64,000 nt of DNA from positions 248,001 through 312,000 of the forward strand of contig JANQRZ010000019.1 of the NCBI GenBank assembly GCA_028284265.1. The letters run 5' to 3'. The translations under genes were made by a program, and so were the position numbers. The stretch is from Rhodothermales bacterium. Lineage in GTDB: Bacteria > Bacteroidota > Rhodothermia > Rhodothermales > JANQRZ01. Below are positions 33,662 through 42,973 of the stretch, one piece after another; position 1 is the stretch's first letter, and every line of letters begins with the position of its first letter. The notes under the pieces are model-generated. The model saw nothing but the letters and a program-made list of their open reading frames with translations, was not told the origin of the DNA and ran no database searches.

Positions 33662-35065
33662 CTATCCCTCGTTGACCATCCTGACACCCTCGGCCACGAG
33701 CGAGTCGGCGCGCTCTTGCGACGAGGCTTCGGAGTAGATGCGGAGGACCGGCTCCGTGCCCGAGGGACGGAACATCAGCCAGCCATCACCGAGGCGGAAC
33801 TTGAACCCGTCCAGCGTCTCGACCTTCTCGACCGGCTCGCCCGCAATCGTGTCGGGGCGGCGGTTGTCGAGCATATCGAGGAACGCCTCCTTCCGCTCCT
33901 GCGACGTGTGCATGTCGTTGCGCGAGAAGTAGAACGGCCCGAACTCGTCCTGAATCTCATCGACCAGCTCCGAGAGCGTCATCCCGCGCGCCATCATCAT
34001 CTCGACGACCGTGAGGCCGATGAACACACCGTCGCGCTCGGGGATGTGGCCCTTGACCGCGATCCCGCCCGACTCTTCGCCGCCGACGAGCACATCGCCT
34101 TCGATGATTTTCGGGGCGACGTACTTGAAGCCAATCTTCATCACCTCGACCGGGAGGCCGTAGGCTTCGCCGAGGCGGTCCAGCATATCGGTCGTCGAGA
34201 AGGTGCGGATGATGGTGCCGCTCATACCCTTCTCTTGGTGGAGGTACTTGGCGAGGAGCGAGAGGATCTTGTGCGAGTCCACGAAGCGCCCCTCCTCGTC
34301 CATCATCCCGATCCGGTCGGCGTCGCCGTCGAAGGCGAGGCCCACGTCGCAGCCCTCCTCGCGGACGACCCGCGAGAGGTACTGGAGGTTTTTCTCCATC
34401 GGCTCGGGCGGCTGCCCGTGCATGCCGGGGTTGAAGTCGTTGTGGACCTCGACGACGTTCTCTTCGCCGAGGAGGTCGGTGACGGTCCCCTGCCCCGCGC
34501 CGAACATCGGGTCGCAGCCGACCTTCAGGCCGGAGTTGCGGATGCCCTCGATGTCGAGCTTGTCTTTGAGCACCCAGAGGTAGGCCTCGCGGAGATTGAT
34601 CTTCTCGATCCGGTCGCCGAGAGCGTCGAGGCTCTGCAACTCGAACCCGCTGTCGAGGCGGTCCAGTTCGGCCTCCACCTCGGCGATCATGGCCGAGTCG
34701 GCGGGCGCGCCGAAGTGCGACTTGATCTTGAAGCCGCTGTACCGGGGCGGGTTGTGGCTGGCCGTGATAACGATTCCAGCAGTGTGGCCGTACTCCCGCG
34801 TCGCCCAACTCACGGCGGGCGTCGTCACGAACGAGTCGGCGAGTTGGACGCGGATGCCCATCGAGGCGAGCACCTGCGCCGTGCGCTCGGCGAAGGCAGC
34901 ACCCTGAAAGCGGGCGTCGTAGCCAACGACAGCGGACGGCTCCCCGTCGGCGATGGTCTTCATCCACTGGCCTGTCGCCTGCGCCACGCGCTCGAGGTTG
35001 TCGAAGGTGTAGTCTTGCGCGATGACGGCGCGCCAGCCGTCAGTGCCGAACTTGATGGGGGTCAT
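33662..35065 (-). CDS. Phosphoglucomutase/phosphomannomutase family enzyme
   Basis: The start at 35065 (MTPIKFGTDGWRAVI) gives 467 residues. The four-domain alpha-D-phosphohexomutase layout is visible: FGTDGWR near the start, the active-site serine S103 in TASHNPP, the metal loop DGDADRIG near 243, GGEESGG for sugar binding near 327, and the phosphate-binding RPSGTEPVLRIY near the end. It interconverts hexose 1- and 6-phosphates for polysaccharide or glycogen metabolism; glucose versus mannose preference cannot be decided. It lies downstream of tRNA-Arg with a terminator between. Confidence 0.94.
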   Translation of the reverse strand: MTPIKFGTDGWRAVIAQDYTFDNLERVAQATGQWMKTIADGEPSAVVGYDARFQGAAFAERTAQVLASMGIRVQLADSFVTTPAVSWATREYGHTAGIVITASHNPPRYSGFKIKSHFGAPADSAMIAEVEAELDRLDSGFELQSLDALGDRIEKINLREAYLWVLKDKLDIEGIRNSGLKVGCDPMFGAGQGTVTDLLGEENVVEVHNDFNPGMHGQPPEPMEKNLQYLSRVVREEGCDVGLAFDGDADRIGMMDEEGRFVDSHKILSLLAKYLHQEKGMSGTIIRTFSTTDMLDRLGEAYGLPVEVMKIGFKYVAPKIIEGDVLVGGEESGGIAVKGHIPERDGVFIGLTVVEMMMARGMTLSELVDEIQDEFGPFYFSRNDMHTSQERKEAFLDMLDNRRPDTIAGEPVEKVETLDGFKFRLGDGWLMFRPSGTEPVLRIYSEASSQERADSLVAEGVRMVNEG

Positions 35066-35151
35066 GGAGAGGAAGAGCTTGGGTGATGAAGAGCGGGGCC
35101 GGAAAGATACGGTGCCGCACGCGAGCAGGCAGCGCGGCGTGTTACCAAACA

Positions 35152-35186
35152 AAAAGCCTCGAACCATACAGGCTGGTTCGAGGCTT
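35152..35186 (-). terminator. Rho-independent terminator of tRNA-Arg
   Basis: On the minus strand AAGCCTCGAACCA pairs perfectly with TGGTTCGAGGCTT around a 7-base loop, followed by a T-run (five T over 35151-35155, then GTTTGG). It begins 4 bases past the tRNA. Confidence 0.92.
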
Positions 35187-35190
35187 GACG

Positions 35191-35264
<74 letters not shown>

Positions 35265-35324
35265 GTGGCGAGCGACTAAGATACCAACCTGCCGCAGCCG
35301 GTCAAATGAAGAAAGCGTAGGTCT

Positions 35325-36197
35325 TCATCCCCCGCCGCACGGACCGGCGGGCCGGAACCCTACCCGGTTGATGATCGACACGTCGGGCGTCACGTCCACG
35401 TCCACCACGTAGCCGCCGCCGATAAACCCGAAGCCGTCGGTGATATTTGTCAGCGCGTTGGGGTCCACGAGCACCTCGGGGTCGAAGACGCCGCCGCGCG
35501 GGACCCAGTCCTCGCTGGCTACCACCGCCCGCAGCAGCACGGCGACAAGCCCGACGTTGTTGTTGCTACCGAGGCGCTCTCGCACCAGCGGCGCATCGGT
35601 CAGGAAGTCGGTCGATACGGTCCACCCGAACTCGAACGGGGCAGCGGCGAGGCTCGTCGGGACCACGTCGATGATCTCGTCGCACTCGTTGTCTTGCATG
35701 ACGAACACCGCCTGGGGCTGGTTGACGCGGGGGGCGGCGGGCCAGAGTGCCGACAGCACCACCTGCGTCACGTTGGTCGATGCCGCCAATGGAAGCGGCT
35801 CCACGAACGGCGGGATCGTCACCTCGGCGCTCGTCACGGCTCCATCTTCGCGGCGCGCTTCGATGCGGTAGGTATCGCCGTAGATGGGCCGGAACCCACC
35901 GCTATACACGTTCCCGAAAAACCCATTGCCGAACTCCACCACGGAGTCGGCCCACACGGTCTGCTCGCCGGTCTGGAGGTCGGTCGAGATAACTTCGGCT
36001 CCGAGCGATCCGGGCTGCTGCGGGTTGAGGTCGGGCGCGAACGGGATGACGCGGAGTGCCTGCGAACCGGAGGTTGGGTCGAGGACACCGTAGACCGTGT
36101 AGGGCCTGCCCGCATCGGTTGTTGGCTCGACGAAGTCGGCGCACCCGGCGAGGGTGACGACGAGAGCCGCTAGCGAGGAAATCAGAAAACGAGCCAT
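35325..36197 (-). CDS. DUF4249-like outer-membrane lipoprotein
   Basis: A 290-residue protein with lipoprotein signal MARFLISSLAALVVTLAGC (Cys 19). Its beta-rich body (YTVYGVLDPTSGSQALRVIP, GDTYRIEARREDGAVTSAEVTIP) follows the DUF4249 pattern: a lipoprotein that in Bacteroidota is encoded beside a TonB-dependent receptor. Here its ATG overlaps the receptor stop codon by one base, so the pair is translated together. It probably caps or feeds the receptor; the substrate is unknown. Two late Cys residues (NECD and GPCGGG) could pair. Confidence 0.82.
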   Translation of the reverse strand: MARFLISSLAALVVTLAGCADFVEPTTDAGRPYTVYGVLDPTSGSQALRVIPFAPDLNPQQPGSLGAEVISTDLQTGEQTVWADSVVEFGNGFFGNVYSGGFRPIYGDTYRIEARREDGAVTSAEVTIPPFVEPLPLAASTNVTQVVLSALWPAAPRVNQPQAVFVMQDNECDEIIDVVPTSLAAAPFEFGWTVSTDFLTDAPLVRERLGSNNNVGLVAVLLRAVVASEDWVPRGGVFDPEVLVDPNALTNITDGFGFIGGGYVVDVDVTPDVSIINRVGFRPAGPCGGG

Positions 36198-38458
36198 TAG
36201 TCAATCGCTGCTTTGATCCCGAACGTGGGCACGACGGGAAGCTGGTCTACGCGCTGGAGCGTGAAGACATCGTAGGCAAATAGGTTGCGCCGGTCGTAGC
36301 CGTTGATGACCCCCGCCTGCGCGGTCAGGCTCAACGGACCGAGATCGAACGCGCGCTCAACCGAGATGTCGAGCCGGTGGTAGGTCGGCAATTCGGCGTT
36401 GAAGGGACGGTCATAGACCACGCGGATATCGCCGTTCTCCTCGTAGGGATCGAAGGCCCCGTCGAGCAGGATGAACGAGTCGAAGCCGAGCGGGCTGCTG
36501 AACGGGAGGCCGCTGCCGAACTGCCAGCGCGTGCTCACGTCGAACCCGGCGATGGTCACGCGGAGGAGCGCGTTGATCTGGTGCCGCCGGTCGTGGCCGG
36601 GGCGGTACTGGATCGTCTCCTCGCCGAACCAGATTTCGTAGCGCTCGCTGGAGCTGGTGTACTCGACGGACGACAGGCCGTAGTTGATGAATCCGTAGAC
36701 CGGCCCGGCGCGGACCTCGACGCGGGCGTCGGCCCCGACCACCTCACCCTCGGCGGGCTGGAGCCGCGTCGTCAGGCGGGGGAACGCCGTGAACTCACCC
36801 ACCGAGAGGTCGTCGAGCGATTTGTAGTAGCCCTCCAGCGCCACGTCGAGCCACGGCGTCGGCGTGACGCGGTAGCCCGCGATGGCGTGGAACGCCTGCG
36901 GCGTCTGGCCCTGCGGCGCGATGGTCCACGCGGTGAAGATGCTCGTCGCATCGCGCCGGTCGGCCACGCCGACGACCGGCTGGTTGTAGAGACCGGCGGC
37001 CCCGCTGAGTTGGTGCGCCCCGATCTGCCATTCGGCCCGGACGCGGGGTTCGAGGAACGTCTGATTCTGGTTCGGGAGCGTCGTAAACCGGAGGCCCGGC
37101 CGGAAGCGCAACCCGCCGAGGCGAAGCTCCGGCCCAAGGTAGGCCCCGGCTTCGGTGACGAAGTCGCGGTCGGTCGAGATGTTCTGGAACGCCCCGCCGA
37201 GTTGGCTCTCCACCCGCGTCGTCCGCACGAAGGCCCCGACGTGGACATCGGCGAGAGCGAGGTACTGGGTCATGTTGACCTCGGCCCCGAACTGGCTGAT
37301 TTCGGAGATCCGATCTGGGGCCGAGCCGGGCTGCGGGTCGCGCGGCCCCAACTCTGTTTGGAAGCCGGACGAGGTGACGAGGACCTCGGCGAGGATCGGC
37401 AGCCGGGTCGGGACGAAGACATAGCGCCCACCGAAGGCCGTGTTCTGCCAGCGGACCTCATCCGGGCGCGGCGCGTCGAGGTTGCCGACGCTGCCCCGGT
37501 CCCACGTATGCAGGCCCGTCACCGAAAGCTGGCCGCTCTGCCCGATATCGACGTGGACCTTCCCGAACACATCGCCGAAGTTGTAGGGCAGTTCCTGATC
37601 GACGATCCGCGCCGCGCCCTGCTCGATAACCGAGATGCGACCCGACCCGAGGAACGAGGCCCGATCCGGCGCGAGCGGCCCCTCAATCGTGGCGGCGCTG
37701 ACAAACGGCGCGGCGGCGACCGAGGCGTTGAACGCCCGCTTGTTGCCACTGCGCGTCGCCACGTCGAGCACGGAGGACAACTGGCCGCCGAACCGGGCGT
37801 CGTAGCCGCCTGCGTAGAGGTCGGCACGGGTGAGGATGTCCGACGGGAAGGCCGAGTAGAAGCCGAGGACATGGAACGGCTGGTAGAGCGCGATGCCGTC
37901 GATGAAGACCTGGTTCTGGCTCGGCTCGCCGCCGCGAATGAAGAGTTGCCCGCCTCGGTCGCCCGTCGTAACGACGCCGGGGACGGTCGTGAGGTAGCTC
38001 GCGAGGTCGCCCGAGACGTCGGGGGTCGGGACGAGTTCGATGTCGCGGACCTGAATGCGCTGGAGACCCGCCGTCACGTTCGCCGCGCCGGAGGTCCGCT
38101 CGGACTCGACCGTGACCGCGTCAAGTTCGGTATCGCCCACGCTCATCTCGATATCGAGTTGGCGCACCTCGCCGGGATCGAGCGTGAGTGAGTCTTGATA
38201 GAGGGCGTAGCCGAGATAGGAGGCACGAAGCTGGTAGCGCCCCGCCGCGAGCGACGGGATGTAGTAGAACCCGTTCACGTCGCTCGCTGCCCCGCGCACG
38301 GCCCCCGCCGCATCTTCCACGACGACGTTTACACCGGGCAACGCCTGCCCGTCGTCCTCGTCCGTCACAAATCCGCGCAGCGCTGCCGACTGCGCCCATG
38401 CCGGAACCGCCCCCGCTACGATGCAAAGGAGTAGCAGCGTAGCACCTGTATATCGCAT
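36197..38458 (-). CDS. TonB-dependent outer-membrane receptor with N-terminal CarboxypepD-reg domain
   Basis: The start at 38458 (MRYTGATLLLLCIVAG...) gives a signal peptide ending AWAQ; the protein is 753 residues. Residues about 25-105 are a carboxypeptidase-regulatory-like beta domain (GFVTDEDDGQALPGVNVVVED) typical of Bacteroidota receptors. The plug follows (RIQVRDIELVPTPDVSGDL ... RGGEPSQNQVFIDGIALY), then a 22-strand barrel. It lacks the long SusC extensions and no susD gene is adjacent; a DUF4249 lipoprotein takes that place. It takes up an unknown substrate with TonB energy. Confidence 0.93.
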   Translation of the reverse strand: MRYTGATLLLLCIVAGAVPAWAQSAALRGFVTDEDDGQALPGVNVVVEDAAGAVRGAASDVNGFYYIPSLAAGRYQLRASYLGYALYQDSLTLDPGEVRQLDIEMSVGDTELDAVTVESERTSGAANVTAGLQRIQVRDIELVPTPDVSGDLASYLTTVPGVVTTGDRGGQLFIRGGEPSQNQVFIDGIALYQPFHVLGFYSAFPSDILTRADLYAGGYDARFGGQLSSVLDVATRSGNKRAFNASVAAAPFVSAATIEGPLAPDRASFLGSGRISVIEQGAARIVDQELPYNFGDVFGKVHVDIGQSGQLSVTGLHTWDRGSVGNLDAPRPDEVRWQNTAFGGRYVFVPTRLPILAEVLVTSSGFQTELGPRDPQPGSAPDRISEISQFGAEVNMTQYLALADVHVGAFVRTTRVESQLGGAFQNISTDRDFVTEAGAYLGPELRLGGLRFRPGLRFTTLPNQNQTFLEPRVRAEWQIGAHQLSGAAGLYNQPVVGVADRRDATSIFTAWTIAPQGQTPQAFHAIAGYRVTPTPWLDVALEGYYKSLDDLSVGEFTAFPRLTTRLQPAEGEVVGADARVEVRAGPVYGFINYGLSSVEYTSSSERYEIWFGEETIQYRPGHDRRHQINALLRVTIAGFDVSTRWQFGSGLPFSSPLGFDSFILLDGAFDPYEENGDIRVVYDRPFNAELPTYHRLDISVERAFDLGPLSLTAQAGVINGYDRRNLFAYDVFTLQRVDQLPVVPTFGIKAAID

Positions 38459-38646
38459 GGAAGGTCGGGGGTAAAGAAGTAGGTAAGCGTGTGAAGCGGT
38501 ACGCACGGCGCGGGGCCGGAATCTACACCGATCCGCCTCATCAAGCGATGCCTTTCGGGAGCCATTAATTCCGCCCTTTCATCTTGCCCCTAAAAGCCGT
38601 AACCTCCCGCCGCTCTTTCCCTCTGATTTCCCGCACCCGCTCGTTC

Positions 38647-40482
38647 ATGTTCACGCCCCTCCGTCTGGCCCTTTCCTGCCTCCTGGTCGCTTTCATCGGA
38701 GGCGTCCTGCTCCTCGCAGGCTGCGACAACGCCGAGCCAGAGGCCATCGGCGACAACCTCCTCGGGGTCGTGACCATCTCGGAAAACTTGGAGGTACTGG
38801 AGGACCTCGTCGAGAACCTTCCCCTCGCGGCCACCCTTCGCACGGGCAATGACCTGACGTTCTTCGCCCCAACGGATGAGGCGCTGAACAATCTGGGGGC
38901 CGACATGCTTGGGCTGTTTCGGATCAACAGCAACCAGGACGTGGTGCAGAAGCTGCTGCGCCGCCACCTCGTACCCGGCCGGATTCTGCTCGCGGACCTT
39001 CAGGACGGCGACCTACTCCAACCGCTCGACGGCCCGCCGCTGGAAGTCCGCGTCGAGGACGCGGAGGAAGGAGAGGCCAGAACGGTAACTGTCGGCGGCG
39101 CACGCATCACCGGGTCCGACCTCGAAACCAGCAACGGGGTGGTCCACGAGGTCGATGACCTTGCCCGCAACCACCTCACGCTCGCCGAGCGGCTCCGCGT
39201 CACGCCGCTCATCAGCGACTTCGCCGACCTCCTGACCGTGGCCGACCTGAACAGCCTCGCGTCCTCCGGCGAGCCGCGAACCCTGCTCATCCCCATCAAC
39301 AGCGCCTTCGACGCGCTCGGCACCGCACGGCTCCAATCGCTCGAACGCTTCGACAACCGCACCGTGCTGAGCAAGATTCTTCGGCACCATGCCCTCCCCG
39401 GTCTCCTCCGGGAAGCCGACCTTGAAAACGGGGGTACCCTCACTGCGCTCGACGGCTCAGACCTCGATGTTCGCGCCGAGGGCGGGCTGACGTTTCTCAG
39501 CGAGGCGCGCGTCATCGTCCCGGAGATCGAGACGAGCGATGGCCTGATCTACCTCCTCGACACCGTCGTACTGAGCCACCTCGACCTTGCGGAGCGGCTA
39601 CAGGTCGAGCCACAATTGAGAGACTTCTATAACATCTTCGGCGATGCCAGCCTGCTCGGTCGACTCGGCGGCGACGAGACCTTCACCCTGTTCGTCCCCA
39701 CCGATGCGTCCCTCGAACCGCTCGGCGAACCATTCCAAGACGAGCTTCGACTGCGCGCGGACCTGCTGCTCCGCACGGCGCAGTACCATGTCGTACCCGG
39801 TCGGGTGGAGCCAGACGACCTGATGCAGGACGGCACCCTTACGACGCTGGGGGACTACGACCTGCGCGTGCAGACTATCGACGACGTGGGCGGTGTCGCT
39901 GCGTTTGTCGGAGGGCGCGGCCGGGTGGCGTTTCCTCCCATCGAAACGCGCAACGGGCTGATCTACTCTATCTCGCCGTTCATCCTTCCGCCCGACCTTG
40001 ACCTCGAAGAGCGGGCGGTCTTCGGCGCACTCTACACCTTCCTCAACACGATGCGCAACGCGGGCCTGACCCCACTCCTTCGGGGTGAAGACCCGCGCGG
40101 CGAAGGCCCCTACACCATCTTCGCCACAACGGACGCGGGGTTCGATGGGGTGAGTCTTCCTCCTTCGACACGGCGGCGCACGATGGAGTACCATATCCTT
40201 GAGGGTGAATATGATCTCGGCGACCTATTAGGGTTCAAGCCCATACCAGACTCGCTGTTTTTCCGCCTCCCCACGCTAGAAGGAGACGATATCCGGGCTT
40301 ACCCCCCTCCTCCAGGCTTGGGTGTGGGCCTGAACTGTACGGAGGTCCCCATTTTTGATGAGGAGACGGGCGAGCAGGTAGCAACGGAACTTGTCGACTG
40401 CACGCGGCTGGTCCAACCTGATATGCGCGCCACGAATGGCATCATCCACTCGATTGACGGTGTGTTGGAGCTTCCTAATTAG
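38647..40482 (+). CDS. Lipoprotein with four fasciclin (FAS1) domains
   Basis: The start at 38647 (MFTPLRLALSCLLVAF) leads to lipobox LLLAGC; the protein is 611 residues. Four FAS1 repeats can be counted by the pair [LF]xxPTDxA/L and YHxxPG: LTFFAPTDEAL...RRHLVPGRI (about 75-125), TLLIPINSAF...LRHHALPGLL (215-265), FTLFVPTDASL...AQYHVVPGRV (340-400) and YTIFATTDAGF...MEYHILEGEY (485-530). FAS1 domains mediate adhesion to surfaces, matrix or other cells. It diverges from the TonB receptor gene. Its stop overlaps that of thiD by four bases. Confidence 0.92.
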   Translation: MFTPLRLALSCLLVAFIGGVLLLAGCDNAEPEAIGDNLLGVVTISENLEVLEDLVENLPLAATLRTGNDLTFFAPTDEALNNLGADMLGLFRINSNQDVVQKLLRRHLVPGRILLADLQDGDLLQPLDGPPLEVRVEDAEEGEARTVTVGGARITGSDLETSNGVVHEVDDLARNHLTLAERLRVTPLISDFADLLTVADLNSLASSGEPRTLLIPINSAFDALGTARLQSLERFDNRTVLSKILRHHALPGLLREADLENGGTLTALDGSDLDVRAEGGLTFLSEARVIVPEIETSDGLIYLLDTVVLSHLDLAERLQVEPQLRDFYNIFGDASLLGRLGGDETFTLFVPTDASLEPLGEPFQDELRLRADLLLRTAQYHVVPGRVEPDDLMQDGTLTTLGDYDLRVQTIDDVGGVAAFVGGRGRVAFPPIETRNGLIYSISPFILPPDLDLEERAVFGALYTFLNTMRNAGLTPLLRGEDPRGEGPYTIFATTDAGFDGVSLPPSTRRRTMEYHILEGEYDLGDLLGFKPIPDSLFFRLPTLEGDDIRAYPPPPGLGVGLNCTEVPIFDEETGEQVATELVDCTRLVQPDMRATNGIIHSIDGVLELPN

Positions 40483-41297
40483 CCCCGCTGCGGCAAGAAA
40501 TAGAAGTGGTTCGTCGGGCCGTGGCCGCTGCCGATGGCGAGGCCGTGGCGGATGGCCTCGGTGACATAGACCTTCGCGTGTTGCACGGCCTCGGGTAGTG
40601 CTGCGCCGCGCGCTAGCCACGCCGCAATCGCCGAGGCATAGGTGCAGCCCGTCCCGTGCGTGTGGGGCGTATCGATCCACTCGGCGCGGACGTGGTGCAT
40701 CTCGCGCCCATCAAAGAGCACGTCCACCGCGTCTACTTCGCTATCGAGGTGCCCGCCTTTGATGAGGACGGCTTGGGGTCCGAGGTTGTGAATCGCACGA
40801 GCGGCGGCTTCGGCATCGGTGAGGGTGTGGACCTCGATTTCGGCCAATCGCTCGGCCTCGTGGGTGTTCGGTGTGACAAGCGTGGCGAGCGGGATGAGCT
40901 CGCGCTTGAGAGCGTCAACGGCGTCCGGCTTCAGCAGAGCAAAGCCGCTTTTCGAGATCATCACCGGATCTACCACGAGCGGCCCGAGGCTGTGCTCTCT
41001 TACCTTCCGTGCTACGAGGTCGATGATGGCCGCCGACGAAAGCATACCCGTTTTGACTGCGCCGAAGTCGAAGTCCTCAGCCACGGCATCGAGTTGGGCC
41101 TCGATGATGTCGAGCGTCAGGTCGAACCCCATCGTAACAGCGCGGGTATTCTGCGCGGTCACCGCGGTGACCGCGCTTGCGGCGAAGACCCCGTTGGCTT
41201 CCATCGCCTTGATGTCGGCTTGGAGACCGGCTCCGCCGCCGGAGTCGCTCCCGGCAATCGTGAGCGCGAGGGGTTTGGATTTAGAATTTGGAGTCAT
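40479..41297 (-). CDS. thiD: Hydroxymethylpyrimidine/phosphomethylpyrimidine kinase
   Basis: A 272-residue ribokinase-fold enzyme making HMP-PP for thiamine. The signatures are [20 protein letters not shown] at residues 13-32, [32 protein letters not shown] and the catalytic [18 protein letters not shown]. It is the last gene of the thiO-thiS-thiG-thiE-thiD operon; its ATG overlaps the thiE stop by four bases. There is no fused ThiE or C-terminal extension. Confidence 0.96.
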   Translation of the reverse strand: MTPNSKSKPLALTIAGSDSGGGAGLQADIKAMEANGVFAASAVTAVTAQNTRAVTMGFDLTLDIIEAQLDAVAEDFDFGAVKTGMLSSAAIIDLVARKVREHSLGPLVVDPVMISKSGFALLKPDAVDALKRELIPLATLVTPNTHEAERLAEIEVHTLTDAEAAARAIHNLGPQAVLIKGGHLDSEVDAVDVLFDGREMHHVRAEWIDTPHTHGTGCTYASAIAAWLARGAALPEAVQHAKVYVTEAIRHGLAIGSGHGPTNHFYFLPQRG

Positions 41298-41926
41298 AGA
41301 GCGTCGAGATAAGATCGGGCAGCGGCGGTAGGGTCAGATGCGTTGAGGATGCCAGAGAGCACGGCGACGCCGTAAGCTCCGGCGGCGCGGCACAAGGGAA
41401 CGCGCTCCGGCGTGATGCCGCCAAGCGCGAAGACCGGCGTATCGGGAAGCCCCGCGCAGCATGCGGCAAGCGCGTCGAGGCCAGCACCAGGATGGTTGGG
41501 TTTGCTTGCGGTTGGGAAAATGGGGCTAAAGAACACAGCGGCGGCTCCTTGCTCCGCAGCAGCGGTCGCTTCACCGGGCATGTGGGCGGCATAGCTCAGT
41601 TGCGCATCGGGATGCTGACGCCGGGCCTCGGCCACTGTGGGGCCGCGTGTGCCGACGTGCAAGCCCACACCGAGCGTCCGTGCAACCTCGGTGCGCGTGT
41701 TGACAGAAATCAGCGAGTCAGGCCGAACGGCCCTGACCTGCTGCACCAGTACGTGCGCGGCTTGCCCGAACGCTTCGTCGGACGCCGCGTGGTCACGCAG
41801 ATGCAACCAGAGTGGTACCGCCTCCACCACCTCAACGACACGCTGCTGCACAGCCTCACTCGTAAAGCCATCAGCGATCAACACAAGGCGCGGTAGCCCG
41901 ATCTCTGGCCCGCCGTTATCCGACAT
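41294..41926 (-). CDS. thiE: Thiamine-phosphate synthase / TenI family protein
   Basis: A 210-residue TIM-barrel protein in the thi operon. [14 protein letters not shown] and LISVNTR are followed by [45 protein letters not shown] and FALGGI. The SPIFPT...K segment and GGI belong to the ThiE/TenI superfamily. The usual ThiE block GxHLGQxDxP is altered to GLHVGTRGP, so TenI (thiazole tautomerase) is a real alternative. The operon position between thiG and thiD fits either; if it is TenI, a separate thiE must exist elsewhere. It overlaps thiG by 11 bases. Confidence 0.82.
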   Translation of the reverse strand: MSDNGGPEIGLPRLVLIADGFTSEAVQQRVVEVVEAVPLWLHLRDHAASDEAFGQAAHVLVQQVRAVRPDSLISVNTRTEVARTLGVGLHVGTRGPTVAEARRQHPDAQLSYAAHMPGEATAAAEQGAAAVFFSPIFPTASKPNHPGAGLDALAACCAGLPDTPVFALGGITPERVPLCRAAGAYGVAVLSGILNASDPTAAARSYLDAL

Positions 41927-42737
41927 CGATCCGCCCGTCAGTGGGCGACGATGCCTTCGCGTAGAGGCGGCGCGGAATCCGTCCGGCGCGGAACGCGAGC
42001 CGCCCGCCCTCGACCGCGTGGCGGACAGCAGCGGCCATCAGCGCCGGGTGTTCGGCCCCTGAGATCGCCGTGTTGAGCAGCACGCCGTCGTAGCCCAACT
42101 CCATCGCCCGCGCCGCATCGCTCGCCGTGCCGATTCCGGCATCTACGATGAGCGGCGTGTCGGGCAATAGTTCGCGGATGATGCGAAGCGTGTACGGGTT
42201 AACGAGGCCCATTCCGCTGCCGATGGGCGCGGCGAGCGGCATCACAGCGACGCAGCCGAGATCAGCGAGCTTGCGGCAGGTGATCGGGTCATCGTTGGCA
42301 TAGGCGAGGACGTGGAAACCGTCGTCCACGAGTTGCTTCGTGGCTTTGAGGAGTTGCTCAACGTCGGGATACAGCGTCTCGTCGTCGCCGATGACTTCGA
42401 GTTTGACGAGGTCGGTGCCGAGCGCCTCACGGGCGAGCTGGGCCGTGAGGACGGCCTCGCGGGCAGTGTAACACCCCGCCGTATTCGGGAGCAAATGGTA
42501 GCCACGCTCGCAGAGCAGCCCGAGCAGGCTCTCGCCCTCGGTGTCGGCGAGGTTGACGCGGCGAATCGACACCGTGACCAGTTCAGCTCCCGACGCATCG
42601 AGTGCATCGAGCATCACCTGCGGACTCGGGTACCGACTCGTCCCGACGAGCACTCGCGACCGCAACGCCAGCGGCCCGATCCGCAGGAGATCGTCGTCCT
42701 GCCTCGTCTCCGACATGCTATCGGTCAGTTCCGCCAT
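41916..42737 (-). CDS. thiG: Thiazole synthase
   Basis: The start at 42737 ([11 protein letters not shown]) lies 1 base after the thiS stop; a start at MSETRQ (42716) is also possible. The protein is 273 residues. The ThiG features are [44 protein letters not shown] with the Schiff-base lysine, [14 protein letters not shown] and [18 protein letters not shown]. It builds the thiazole ring from DXP, ThiS-thiocarboxylate and dehydroglycine. The 250-codon extension of this frame upstream only shadows thiO. Confidence 0.95.
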   Translation of the reverse strand: MAELTDSMSETRQDDDLLRIGPLALRSRVLVGTSRYPSPQVMLDALDASGAELVTVSIRRVNLADTEGESLLGLLCERGYHLLPNTAGCYTAREAVLTAQLAREALGTDLVKLEVIGDDETLYPDVEQLLKATKQLVDDGFHVLAYANDDPITCRKLADLGCVAVMPLAAPIGSGMGLVNPYTLRIIRELLPDTPLIVDAGIGTASDAARAMELGYDGVLLNTAISGAEHPALMAAAVRHAVEGGRLAFRAGRIPRRLYAKASSPTDGRIDVG

Positions 42738-42738
42738 A

Positions 42739-42963
42739 TCAGCCGCCTTGAGTAGCCGTGATGACCTCGACCTCGTCACCGCCTCCGAGCCGTTGCTCGG
42801 GCCATTCGGCGCGGCGCACCACCGCCCCGTTGACAGCGACCGCGATGCCGGGGTTTGCTGGGTCGAGGTCGAGGTGCTGTAGCAAATCGGGCAGGGCGAG
42901 GCCAGAGGCGACCTCGTGGGCCTCGCCATTGACAGTGATCGGGATGAGCGTGACGGTGGACAT
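42739..42963 (-). CDS. thiS: Sulfur carrier protein ThiS
   Basis: A 74-residue beta-grasp protein (start at 42963, [13 protein letters not shown]) ending in the required Gly-Gly (ITATQGG), which is adenylated and thiocarboxylated. [18 protein letters not shown] and [13 protein letters not shown] match ThiS. It sits 10 bases after thiO and 1 base before thiG. The activating ThiF is not in this operon and must be elsewhere. Confidence 0.95.
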   Translation of the reverse strand: MSTVTLIPITVNGEAHEVASGLALPDLLQHLDLDPANPGIAVAVNGAVVRRAEWPEQRLGGGDEVEVITATQGG

Positions 42964-42973
42964 TGGAGCGAAA

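Noticed and set aside
36377-38191. A 604-codon open frame opposite the TonB receptor gene
   Set aside because: The composition is Arg/Glu/Val-rich as expected from the antisense of GC-rich codons; the receptor on the other strand is clear.
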